Positions 57,034-64,000 of a stretch of DNA of 64,000 nt are shown one piece after another. The number at the start of each line of letters is the position of its first letter. Within the stretch, counting starts at the first letter, position 1. The position numbers were made by a program, and so were the translations under genes. The notes beneath the pieces are model-generated. The model did not search any database, was not told the DNA's origin, and was given only the letters and a program-made list of their open reading frames with translations. The DNA comes from Flavobacteriales bacterium. Lineage in GTDB: Bacteria > Bacteroidota > Bacteroidia > Flavobacteriales_C > GCA-002722245. The DNA is taken from contig JAHEZM010000004.1 in assembly GCA_023251075.1 (NCBI GenBank), positions 1 through 64,000 on the forward strand, in the 5' to 3' direction.

Positions 57034-57061
57034 CAAGAGAGATTCCATAGAAAATAATTTT

Positions 57062-57094
57062 AAGCAGGATTGGTTGTTACCGGTCTTGCTTTTT
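57062..57094 (+). terminator. Intrinsic terminator of the second GH18 gene
   Basis: AAGCAGGATTGG (57062-57073) pairs with CCGGTCTTGCTT (57080-57091), 12 pairs with three wobbles, then five T in total. Confidence 0.7.
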
Positions 57095-57248
57095 GCTTTC
57101 AGCGATTCAAAATTCCGATGTCAATCACAACATTTTTGTTTAATAAAATCACAATAACATTTCAAAAAAGTTTTTTTGAATTCACTTACCTTCGTTTAGT
57201 TGCTATTAATAGTGAGAGTCTTTTGATTTTTAATCCATTGGTTTAAGT

Positions 57249-58958
57249 ATGGAAATGATAAAAAAATACGATGTTGTTGTTTTAGGTGGTGGATTGGCCG
57301 GACTCACTCTTGCTATTCAGTTGAAGCAAGAAAATAGTAAGTTAAAAATACTTGTTCTTGAAAAAAGAATTGATTCTGCTCCGCTGGCGATACATAAAGT
57401 AGGGGAATCATCCAGTGAATTGGGTTCTTTCTATTTGCGAGATGTATTGAATCTTAAAAATTATTTGAACGAAAAGCAATTGCCAAAATTTGGTTTTCGT
57501 TTTTTCTTGAGTGAGCAACATAGCGATGATATAGCAAAACGAGTGGAAGTGGGATCACGTATTTTAAGTCCGTATCCCACACATCAAATCGACAGAGGGA
57601 TTTTAGAAAATGATTTATCGGATATGCTTCTTCAAATAGGTGTAGATTTTCTTTTGGGTACTAAAGTGGTGGATGTTAAAATTGAAAAGGAAAATCATTG
57701 GGTAACCTATGAAAACATTGCCCTCAATGAAGAGGTAGAGTGCCGATGGGTAGTTGATACTACCGGTAGAAGTAGTTTTTTAAAAAAGAAATTAAAATTA
57801 GGAAAAGAATTAGCACACAATATAAATTCATCATGGTTTCGCTTGGCTTGTGAGATTGACCCCGATGACTGGTCGGAAAATAAAGATTGGTTAAACAGAG
57901 TTGATCCGGGAAGACGTCGTTTAGCTACCAATCATTTGATGGGTAAGGGGTATTGGATCTGGATTATTCCATTGATTTCCGGTTCCACTAGTATTGGGAT
58001 TGTAGCTGATCCTGAATTTCATCCATTTGATCAAATCAACACTTTTGAAAAGGCTCTTTCCTGGATGGAAAAGTATGAGCCTTTGGCTGCTAAAATATTT
58101 AAAAAGCAGCAAGAAAAAGCGCTTGATTTTAAGGTGATGAAAAACTTTGCTTACGATAGTAAACAATTTTATTCAGTAGATAGATGGGCTGTAACAGGCG
58201 AAGCAGGAGCGTTTATGGATCCGTTCTATTCTCCTGGAAGTGATTTTATTGGTTTAGGAAATTCATGGGTGAGTGACTTGATCAATCGTGATTTTAAAGG
58301 GGAGGATATTCAATTGCGCACCATGATTTTTGAACTGACCCATAAAGAATTATTAAAAGGCTGGATTTCTTTGTATCAGAATATGTATTCTGTTTTTGGC
58401 AATACGCAAATTATGTTGATGAAAATAGTTTGGGATTGGGCAAGTTATTGGGCTATTCCTTGCGTTTTATTCATGAACAAAGGATATGTTAATGTTAACG
58501 TAATGAAACAGTATAGCGCCAATCAAAATAGTATCGGACAACGTTTTGCCTTGTTGAATGAAAAAATGCAGAAACTTTTTCGTGATTGGGATCAGTTTGA
58601 AACAGAACTATTGAGTAATCATTATAGCAATGTTTTTGATTTAAAAATTTTACATCAATTTCAGTCAGAGTTACCACTTCGATATGAGGAAAATGAATTG
58701 GTACAAAAAATCAATTCTAATTTGAGCATATTGGAACAACTTGCTGCTGAAATATTTAGAAAAGTAAGCACTGAAATTCATGCTACTCCTTTTGATATGC
58801 CGGTGAATCCTTATTCTGCAGATTTGAATAATGATAAAGTTGAATGGATAGAAAAATCAAAAGACGAGAAGTCTATAACTTTTAATGAATCTATTAATGA
58901 AGATTTAAATGTGATGTGGATTTTACCTCAAAATATAAAATGCACCACTGATGTTTAA
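57249..58958 (+). CDS. Flavin-dependent halogenase-like oxidoreductase
   Basis: A 569-residue FAD protein. N-terminal dinucleotide motif VVLGGGLAGLTLA (9-21), the KVGESSSELG segment (50-59), and WIWIIP (236-241), which matches the WxWxIP signature of flavin-dependent halogenases. The GEAGAFMDPFYSPGSDFI block is the second FAD-contact region of the tryptophan-halogenase/PHBH superfamily. Halogenase-like enzymes occur in flexirubin clusters, where chlorinated pigments are known. Whether this one halogenates, hydroxylates or is inactive is not decided by sequence alone. First gene of the polyketide cluster, overlapping the DUF1702 gene by 8 bases. Confidence 0.78.
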   Translation: MEMIKKYDVVVLGGGLAGLTLAIQLKQENSKLKILVLEKRIDSAPLAIHKVGESSSELGSFYLRDVLNLKNYLNEKQLPKFGFRFFLSEQHSDDIAKRVEVGSRILSPYPTHQIDRGILENDLSDMLLQIGVDFLLGTKVVDVKIEKENHWVTYENIALNEEVECRWVVDTTGRSSFLKKKLKLGKELAHNINSSWFRLACEIDPDDWSENKDWLNRVDPGRRRLATNHLMGKGYWIWIIPLISGSTSIGIVADPEFHPFDQINTFEKALSWMEKYEPLAAKIFKKQQEKALDFKVMKNFAYDSKQFYSVDRWAVTGEAGAFMDPFYSPGSDFIGLGNSWVSDLINRDFKGEDIQLRTMIFELTHKELLKGWISLYQNMYSVFGNTQIMLMKIVWDWASYWAIPCVLFMNKGYVNVNVMKQYSANQNSIGQRFALLNEKMQKLFRDWDQFETELLSNHYSNVFDLKILHQFQSELPLRYEENELVQKINSNLSILEQLAAEIFRKVSTEIHATPFDMPVNPYSADLNNDKVEWIEKSKDEKSITFNESINEDLNVMWILPQNIKCTTDV

Positions 58959-59733
58959 TGAAGTAGCAAAAAATATGCAATATGTGCAGGAGTTATTTCT
59001 TGAAATACCTTCGCATATTAATCCTACAGATAATGTAGAGCAAATTATTTTCTTGTTGGATAAGGAGCCCATAAAATTTAGATCAATTGCCTACGAAAGT
59101 GCTTCCTGGGAGATTGCAATGGAAGATCTAAAAAGTAGTGGTGAGCTATATAGATGGACAGATTTTTATTATAAAACAAAACACGAACACCCTTATCATG
59201 TTGAAATTGGTTTGGGGTGGGCTTTTGCGAAAACGGGAATTTATCCTCCAAATTTTATAAATACTCTAAATAAAGAAGTGAGAAGAATGGTGTACGATGG
59301 TGTAGGTTATTACTATGCACTTTATAGAAGGAGAAGAACAATAGTATTAAATGAAATTCCTGAAGAAATTTCTCAGGATGATTTGAGTGGATTTACTCAA
59401 GGTGTGGGGAGAAGGTTATGGTACGAAGCAAAAGGAGATGTGAATTATCTTTTAAAGAGTTTAGAGATTTTTTCAAACCACCGACTTCCTGATTTATGGA
59501 GGGGAATAGGAATTGCCTGTGGTTATGTGGGAGGCAATAATCAACTTATTCTTGATCGTTTGTTATTGAAATCGGCTGATTTTAAATCCGATTTAAAAAT
59601 AGGTGTTCAGTTGGCTGTGTTGAGTCGCCAGCTTTCAAAAAGTATTTCAAAAGATATTAAGCTGACTAGTGAAATTATTTGTAAAATGACTATTAGTGAT
59701 TTGCAAATTGCAAGTAAAGCCGTATTGTGTTAA
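58951..59733 (+). CDS. DUF1702 protein
   Basis: A 260-residue soluble protein. Segments RSIAYESASWEIAMEDL, VYDGVGYYYALYRRR, GFTQGVGRRLWYEAKGD and LPDLWRGIGIACGYVGGNN reproduce the DUF1702 pattern (found in enediyne and other polyketide gene clusters). Function is not known; it may act as a tailoring or assembly factor. Its 8-base overlap with the halogenase-like gene implies that both work on the same product. Followed by 96 bases before the next gene. Confidence 0.75.
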   Translation: MFNEVAKNMQYVQELFLEIPSHINPTDNVEQIIFLLDKEPIKFRSIAYESASWEIAMEDLKSSGELYRWTDFYYKTKHEHPYHVEIGLGWAFAKTGIYPPNFINTLNKEVRRMVYDGVGYYYALYRRRRTIVLNEIPEEISQDDLSGFTQGVGRRLWYEAKGDVNYLLKSLEIFSNHRLPDLWRGIGIACGYVGGNNQLILDRLLLKSADFKSDLKIGVQLAVLSRQLSKSISKDIKLTSEIICKMTISDLQIASKAVLC

Positions 59734-59829
59734 TAAAACATTGGAAAAAGAATGATGTGATTTTCAATCGAGAAGAATATGAATTACCTTTATCAGCGAT
59801 ATTCTAACCTATTATTTTAATATGTTATC

Positions 59830-60924
59830 ATGAAAAAAATATTTATTGTTTTTGCTCTCATTGCGGGAATTTTGTTTTCTTGTTCTGTAGAAAAAAGAGT
59901 TTATAGATCGGGATACAATGTGCAGTGGCGAGAGCATGTGAATGCTACAAAAAATGAAAGTAAAAACGAGGTATTTCAGGTTAACCCTTTCATTGAAACA
60001 AAAAACAAAAGTTTAAAAACTTACAACTCCAATCAATTTAATCCCAATTCAAGTTCTGTTAATCATTCTGATTCTAAAGAAATTCAAAGACATAGCTTTG
60101 ATAGCTCTCCTGTTTCTTTATCAAGTACAACTTCTGAATTATCTACTGAAATTACAAGCAAAGAGATGATGGAAATGAGTGCCGATCAACAAAAAGAAAG
60201 TGGCGATAATCTTCTGTATTGGTCTGCTGCATTGATGGCTTTATCTACATTTGGCTTACTTAAATTAAATAGAAAAAAAATATCGGACCTTACCCGTTGG
60301 GCAAAAAAGAATCCGAAGAAGGCGCAATGGTCTATAGCGTTAATGCAGTTTGCTTTGCTATGTTTAGCACTTTTTTCAGGATACAATCTTCGCCAGTTGG
60401 GTTATTTTTTATCAGATACCTTTTATTATGTTTTTGGGGCTATTATGGCTTTGGGGTTTGCTTTAACTCCTTTTAAAAGAAAAGCAAATTCAATTCAATT
60501 GCCTTCTGTTTTAAATAGAGCAAGATTGGGATATTTAGGTGTAATTATTTCATCGTTGATGATGACTACCACCTATGGGAATCAGATAGAGGAAAAACAT
60601 TCTGACTCTACCATTGCTTCGGTTTTAAAATCGACTGATAAATTGGTTTTTGCAGATGATTATTCTGTAGATCACAACACGTCAAAAATTGGATGCAAAT
60701 GTGAGTCTGCAAGAAAAGGAGATGGTTTTGCAATATGCGCATTAGCAGTTTTTCTTACACTTCTTTTGTTGGTTACTTTATGTGCCGGAATATGCTTAAT
60801 GGTTTTTGGAATTCAAGGTATAGGGGCAGGAGCAATTGTGAGTGGATTTTTAATTGCTGCGGCTTCAGTTTATCTGATCTTTCTTTCTATCAGATGGTGT
60901 GTGCGAAGTAATAAAAAAGTGTGA
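59830..60924 (+). CDS. Lipoprotein with four membrane helices (364 aa)
   Basis: Lipobox LFSC (Cys18) follows a hydrophobic start, then CSVEKRVYRSGYNVQW, a segment I have seen in short Bacteroidota lipoproteins. A Ser/Asn-rich linker (about 45-125) precedes membrane helices near 129-143, 168-185, 195-213 and 300-350, with a Cys-containing loop (GCKCESARKG, about 287-296). It sits inside the polyketide cluster and its stop overlaps the fabG-type gene region by a few bases, so it may anchor or export pigment. Function unknown; could be unrelated to the pathway. Confidence 0.55.
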   Translation: MKKIFIVFALIAGILFSCSVEKRVYRSGYNVQWREHVNATKNESKNEVFQVNPFIETKNKSLKTYNSNQFNPNSSSVNHSDSKEIQRHSFDSSPVSLSSTTSELSTEITSKEMMEMSADQQKESGDNLLYWSAALMALSTFGLLKLNRKKISDLTRWAKKNPKKAQWSIALMQFALLCLALFSGYNLRQLGYFLSDTFYYVFGAIMALGFALTPFKRKANSIQLPSVLNRARLGYLGVIISSLMMTTTYGNQIEEKHSDSTIASVLKSTDKLVFADDYSVDHNTSKIGCKCESARKGDGFAICALAVFLTLLLLVTLCAGICLMVFGIQGIGAGAIVSGFLIAAASVYLIFLSIRWCVRSNKKV

Positions 60925-60926
60925 TA

Positions 60927-61658
60927 ATGAATTGTGCTTTAGTAACAGGTGCCTCAAAAGGAATAGGTAAAGCTATTGCTCTGCAATTATCAAAAGATCA
61001 TCAACTTCATATTTTAATTAATTTTTCTTCTGATGTTGAATCGGCAATGTTGGTGGTGAACGAGATTGTTGCTTCGGGTGGAAGTGCTGAATTACTTCAG
61101 TTCAAGGTAGAAAATAAAATAGAAGTAGATAAAATACTCAATGATTGGCAAAATAATAATCCTGAAAAATTCATTAGTGTTTTGGTGAATAATGCCGGTA
61201 TTACCCGTGATGGATGGCTGATGTGGATGCCGGAAAATAATTGGGATGATGTGATATCAGTTTCTTTAAAAGGCTTATTTAATGTCACCCAAAATGTGAT
61301 GAAGAAAATGCTTCATAATAAATATGGAAGAATAATAAATATTTCATCAGTATCGGGAATGAAGGGGGTTGCCGGACAAACCAATTATTCTACCGCAAAA
61401 GCCGGAATATTAGGAGCTACGAAAGCATTGGCCCAGGAAGTAGCAAAAATGAAAATTACAGTGAATGCTGTTGCTCCCGGATTGATAAAAAGTGCAATGA
61501 CAGAAAATGTAAATGCTGATCCTTATTTAAAAGTAATTCCTGTGAATAGAATGGGCGAACCTGAAGAAGTGGCGCACCTAGTTAGTTTTTTGGCATCTGA
61601 TAAATCGGCGTATATTACGGGAGAAGTTATTAATATCAATGGCGGACTTTATTCCTGA
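60927..61658 (+). CDS. FabG-type 3-oxoacyl-ACP reductase
   Basis: Short-chain dehydrogenase of 243 residues from the ATG at 60927 (a GTG at 60921 is less likely). Nucleotide motif VTGASKGIGKA, NNAG at about 90-93, catalytic Ser in ISSVSG and YSTAKAG (Tyr/Lys), all in the FabG layout. It would reduce beta-ketoacyl chains on the adjacent ACP in the aryl-polyene/flexirubin pathway. Its stop overlaps the next start by one base. Confidence 0.9.
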   Translation: MNCALVTGASKGIGKAIALQLSKDHQLHILINFSSDVESAMLVVNEIVASGGSAELLQFKVENKIEVDKILNDWQNNNPEKFISVLVNNAGITRDGWLMWMPENNWDDVISVSLKGLFNVTQNVMKKMLHNKYGRIINISSVSGMKGVAGQTNYSTAKAGILGATKALAQEVAKMKITVNAVAPGLIKSAMTENVNADPYLKVIPVNRMGEPEEVAHLVSFLASDKSAYITGEVININGGLYS

Positions 61659-62074
61659 TGAAAATAATAAAGGAAAATATAAAGAATTATATTCCTCAAA
61701 GAGAGCCTTTCATCATGGTGGATAATATTTTGGACGCTAATGCTGAAAAATTTCAAACCGATTTCACTATTTTTTCTGATAATATTTTTTTGGAAGGAGA
61801 TAAATTGAGCGAATGTGCCTTAATTGAAAATATAGCACAAAGTTGTGCTGCAGGATTGTTTCTGATCAATATGGAAAAGGCTTCTAAACCATTGGATGGA
61901 TTTATTGGAGGTATTTCGAAACTATTTGTTTTCGATTTACCCAAAGTGGGAGATACAATAAATACCGATGTATATTTCTTACATCAATTTGCCAATATGT
62001 ATTTAATGAAAGGTGAAGTGTATTTGAATAAAAAGAAATTGCTGGAGTGTGAGCTTAAATTGGCTGGACTTTAG
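61658..62074 (+). CDS. FabZ/ApeI-like 3-hydroxyacyl-ACP dehydratase
   Basis: A 138-residue hot-dog fold protein. IPQREPFIMVDNIL (about 11-24) is the FabZ/FabA family entry, with a central helix SECALIENIAQSCAA and a following GFIGGISKLFVFDLPKVGD. The usual catalytic His of FabZ (HFP) is replaced: the motif after the REPF entry does not show a clear HxP, while Glu56 in ALIENIAQ fits the catalytic acid position. Aryl-polyene clusters contain similar variants. Dehydrates beta-hydroxyacyl-ACP to make the conjugated polyene. Confidence 0.82.
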   Translation: MKIIKENIKNYIPQREPFIMVDNILDANAEKFQTDFTIFSDNIFLEGDKLSECALIENIAQSCAAGLFLINMEKASKPLDGFIGGISKLFVFDLPKVGDTINTDVYFLHQFANMYLMKGEVYLNKKKLLECELKLAGL

Positions 62075-62088
62075 CTTAAAATATTGCT

Positions 62089-62352
62089 ATGGATATCGAG
62101 AAAATTAAATTAGAATTAAAAAGTCAGATTATTGAGCAACTCAATTTGATTGATATTAAAGCAGAGGATATTCGCGATGAAGATCCCTTGTTTGTAGAAG
62201 GTTTAGGACTTGATTCGATTGATGCTTTGGAGTTGGTGGTTATTCTTGAAAAATATCATGGTGTAAAAATTACAGATGAAACATTGGGTAGGAAAGTTTT
62301 ATACAGCATTCAAACGATGGCTGAATTTGTGGTGGCTGAAAAGTTGAAATAA
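62089..62352 (+). CDS. Acyl carrier protein
   Basis: An 87-residue four-helix ACP. The phosphopantetheine attachment motif is GLGLDSIDALELV with Ser43. Acidic, small and spaced 14 bases from the dehydratase and 2 bases from the ketosynthase gene, so it is the carrier of this cluster and not the housekeeping AcpP. Confidence 0.93.
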   Translation: MDIEKIKLELKSQIIEQLNLIDIKAEDIRDEDPLFVEGLGLDSIDALELVVILEKYHGVKITDETLGRKVLYSIQTMAEFVVAEKLK

Positions 62353-62354
62353 GC

Positions 62355-63524
62355 ATGAAAATATTTGTTAGCGGAATAGGAGTGATTAGTGCTATTGGAT
62401 TGAATAGCAAAAAAAATTATGAAGCATTGCGATCCGGAGATTCTGGTATTAAATATTCTTCCAAACACCATTTAATGTTGGGTGAGGTTCCCCTTTCCAA
62501 TGAAGAACTGGAAGAGATGAATGGGGTTAAGGGCAGAGATTTTTCAAGAACTACTTTGTTGGCGTTAAATGCAGTAAAGGAGGCATGGGGAGCAAATAAA
62601 ATTTCAAGTGAAATTCGAACCGGTTTTATTTCTTCCACCTCCGTGGGAGGATTAGATAAAATGGAAGAATATTATTTTCAATATTTAAAGGAGAGTAATT
62701 CCGATTATCATTCAAAAATGATTTTTGATAATGGAACAACTAGTGAAGAAATTGCAAATGAATTAGGGATTTCCGGATTTGTTTCCACTTTGTCTACAGC
62801 TTGTTCTTCTGGTCCGAATGCAATTTTGTATGGAGCACGTTTGTTGGAGTTGAATCGATTGGACAGGGTAGTGGTGGGTGGTTGTGATCCTTTAGCGCTA
62901 TTTGATTTGAAAGGATTTAGTTCTTTGAATATTTATGATAAAAATATTTGTAAACCCTTCGATCAATCTCGAAAAGGATTGAACATTGGTGAAGCAGCAG
63001 GGTATTTGGTTTTAGAAAACGAAAAAAGTTTGGTTGAAACAGGAAATAAAGTTTTGTGTGTTTTATCGGGGTGGAATAATTCTACTGATGCTTATCATCA
63101 AACAGCTAGTTCACCTAATGGAAAAGGAGCAACCTTAGCGATGAATAGAGCGTTAGAAAAAGCAATGTTGGATATTAGTGATATTGATTATATCAATGCT
63201 CATGGAACAGGAACAGAAAACAATGATTTATCAGAAGCAATGGCTTTCAAAAATGTTTTTGGAAATGACGTTCCATCATTTAGTTCTACTAAAGGTTATA
63301 CCGGACATACTTTAGCGGCAGCGGGGGCAATTGAGGCAGTATATTGTGTTTTATCTCTTCTCCATCAAGCGAAATTTTCGAATTTGAATTTTACAGAAAA
63401 AATGAAAGACATTGATTTTTGTCCTCAGTTAATTCATGAAGAAGGAGTTTCTGTTAATCATGTTTTATCGAATTCATTTGGTTTTGGAGGTAATTGTTCT
63501 TCATTAATTTTTAGTAAAAATTAA
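62355..63524 (+). CDS. Beta-ketoacyl-ACP synthase (KAS II-like)
   Basis: A 389-residue condensing enzyme with the full Cys-His-His triad: STACSSG (Cys150), NAHGTGTENND (His283) and GYTGHTLAAAGAIEA (His318). The FGFGGNCSSLIF strand closes the thiolase fold. It elongates chains on the adjacent ACP; in flexirubin/aryl-polyene clusters such enzymes pair with a chain-length-factor-like partner, which here follows 3 bases later. Confidence 0.93.
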   Translation: MKIFVSGIGVISAIGLNSKKNYEALRSGDSGIKYSSKHHLMLGEVPLSNEELEEMNGVKGRDFSRTTLLALNAVKEAWGANKISSEIRTGFISSTSVGGLDKMEEYYFQYLKESNSDYHSKMIFDNGTTSEEIANELGISGFVSTLSTACSSGPNAILYGARLLELNRLDRVVVGGCDPLALFDLKGFSSLNIYDKNICKPFDQSRKGLNIGEAAGYLVLENEKSLVETGNKVLCVLSGWNNSTDAYHQTASSPNGKGATLAMNRALEKAMLDISDIDYINAHGTGTENNDLSEAMAFKNVFGNDVPSFSSTKGYTGHTLAAAGAIEAVYCVLSLLHQAKFSNLNFTEKMKDIDFCPQLIHEEGVSVNHVLSNSFGFGGNCSSLIFSKN

Positions 63525-63527
63525 AAA

Positions 63528-64000
63528 ATGTATATCAGCGCTGCATCTTCAATTTCTTTTCAAAATTCATTTAGGAATAAAGGATTTTCTGATCAGCTTT
63601 TAGAGATGGGTGATGAGCAAACAATAATTTATCCTGATTATTCACCTTTTATTCCAGCAATGGACAGAAGAAGAATGAGTGAAGGTACCAAGATGTCGGT
63701 TGCTTGTGCGATCGATTGTCTTTCACAAATTAATCTTCAGCAACCCGATGCAGTAATTGTGGGTACTGCTTTAGGTAGTAGTAATCACACGAAAAAATTT
63801 CTCGATAAAATCGCTTCAGCGGAAGGAGGATTAATTTCCCCTACGTCATTTATTCAATCAACGCACAATACTTTTGCGGGACAAATTTCTTTATTGCTGA
63901 AGAATCATGGATACAATACCACTCATACGCAGAATAGTTTATCTTTCGAACAAGCTTTGATTGATAGTACATTGTGTATTGGTGAAGGAGCGAAAAATGT
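63528..64000 (+). CDS. Chain-length-factor-like ketosynthase, N-terminal part (partial)
   Basis: Starts at ATG 63528 and runs off the window; 157 codons are visible. SPTSFIQSTHNTFAGQISLLL (104-124) is typical of the small ketosynthase-like proteins of aryl polyene/flexirubin clusters. Aligning by eye with FabF (SPFFVPSTIVNMVAG...ATACTSG) puts Ser137 (QNSLSF) where the active-site Cys would be, so this subunit is probably a non-catalytic partner of the preceding KAS. The second half of the fold cannot be checked. Confidence 0.8.
   Translation, partial: MYISAASSISFQNSFRNKGFSDQLLEMGDEQTIIYPDYSPFIPAMDRRRMSEGTKMSVACAIDCLSQINLQQPDAVIVGTALGSSNHTKKFLDKIASAEGGLISPTSFIQSTHNTFAGQISLLLKNHGYNTTHTQNSLSFEQALIDSTLCIGEGAKN

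Overview
The window is chromosomal DNA of a member of the Bacteroidota. It is AT-rich and densely coded. Secreted proteins carry C-terminal type IX secretion (T9SS) sorting domains, a PorT-like T9SS gene sits beside menG/ubiE, and several leaders contain the TAnnTTTG promoter element of this phylum. Genes for bacillithiol and menaquinone fit a Flavobacteriales-like or related aerobe, but I cannot name the genus. I saw no rRNA, tRNA, CRISPR array, intact mobile element or prophage.

Layout. 1-6.4 kb (minus): a prenyltransferase fragment, kdsC, the cytochrome c maturation genes ccmF-E-D-C-B (no ccmA here) and bshB1. 6.5-12.3 kb: a large GT4 glycosyltransferase, small conserved genes, a helical hypothetical protein and a T9SS-exported protein. 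12.5-16.5 kb: gapA-pfkA, then a DUF485-actP acetate uptake pair. 16.6-26.7 kb: a chitin/GlcNAc locus with a GH18 chitinase, two outer-membrane barrel proteins, two surface lipoproteins, nagB, and a second NagB fused to a PIG-L deacetylase. 26.8-33.5 kb: secreted and outer-membrane proteins, including a T9SS-exported alpha/beta hydrolase, a fibre-like protein and a T9SS jelly-roll protein. 33.7-38.1 kb: a NagP-like sugar transporter, menG, porT and a COG2509 flavoprotein. 38.1-43.8 kb: four outer-membrane-type proteins around exoIII, and a YhiN-type flavoprotein. 43.8-49.8 kb: a cold-shock protein, a TlpA-like thioredoxin, small membrane proteins, an M3 peptidase, an IS3-like remnant, a PhzF protein, a DinB/BstA-like protein and a SUI1 factor. 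49.8-55.6 kb: 5-formyl-THF cyclo-ligase, bcp-recA, a TPR lipoprotein and monomeric isocitrate dehydrogenase. 55.7-57.0 kb: a second GH18 enzyme with a T9SS tail. 57.2-64.0 kb: the start of a flexirubin/aryl-polyene-type biosynthetic cluster that runs off the window.

How the genes fit together. The two GH18 enzymes, the barrel/lipoprotein set, the NagP-like transporter, NagB and the NagB-PIG-L fusion make a plausible route from chitin to fructose-6-phosphate, which gapA/pfkA-type glycolysis would use. No SusC/SusD pair and no nagA are visible. The terminal cluster combines a flavin-dependent halogenase-like enzyme, a DUF1702 protein and a complete set of type II fatty-acid/polyketide functions: ketoreductase, dehydratase, ACP, ketosynthase and a chain-length-factor-like partner. 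These two regions are the best candidates for incompletely described biology. All assignments come from reading motifs by eye; no database search was run.
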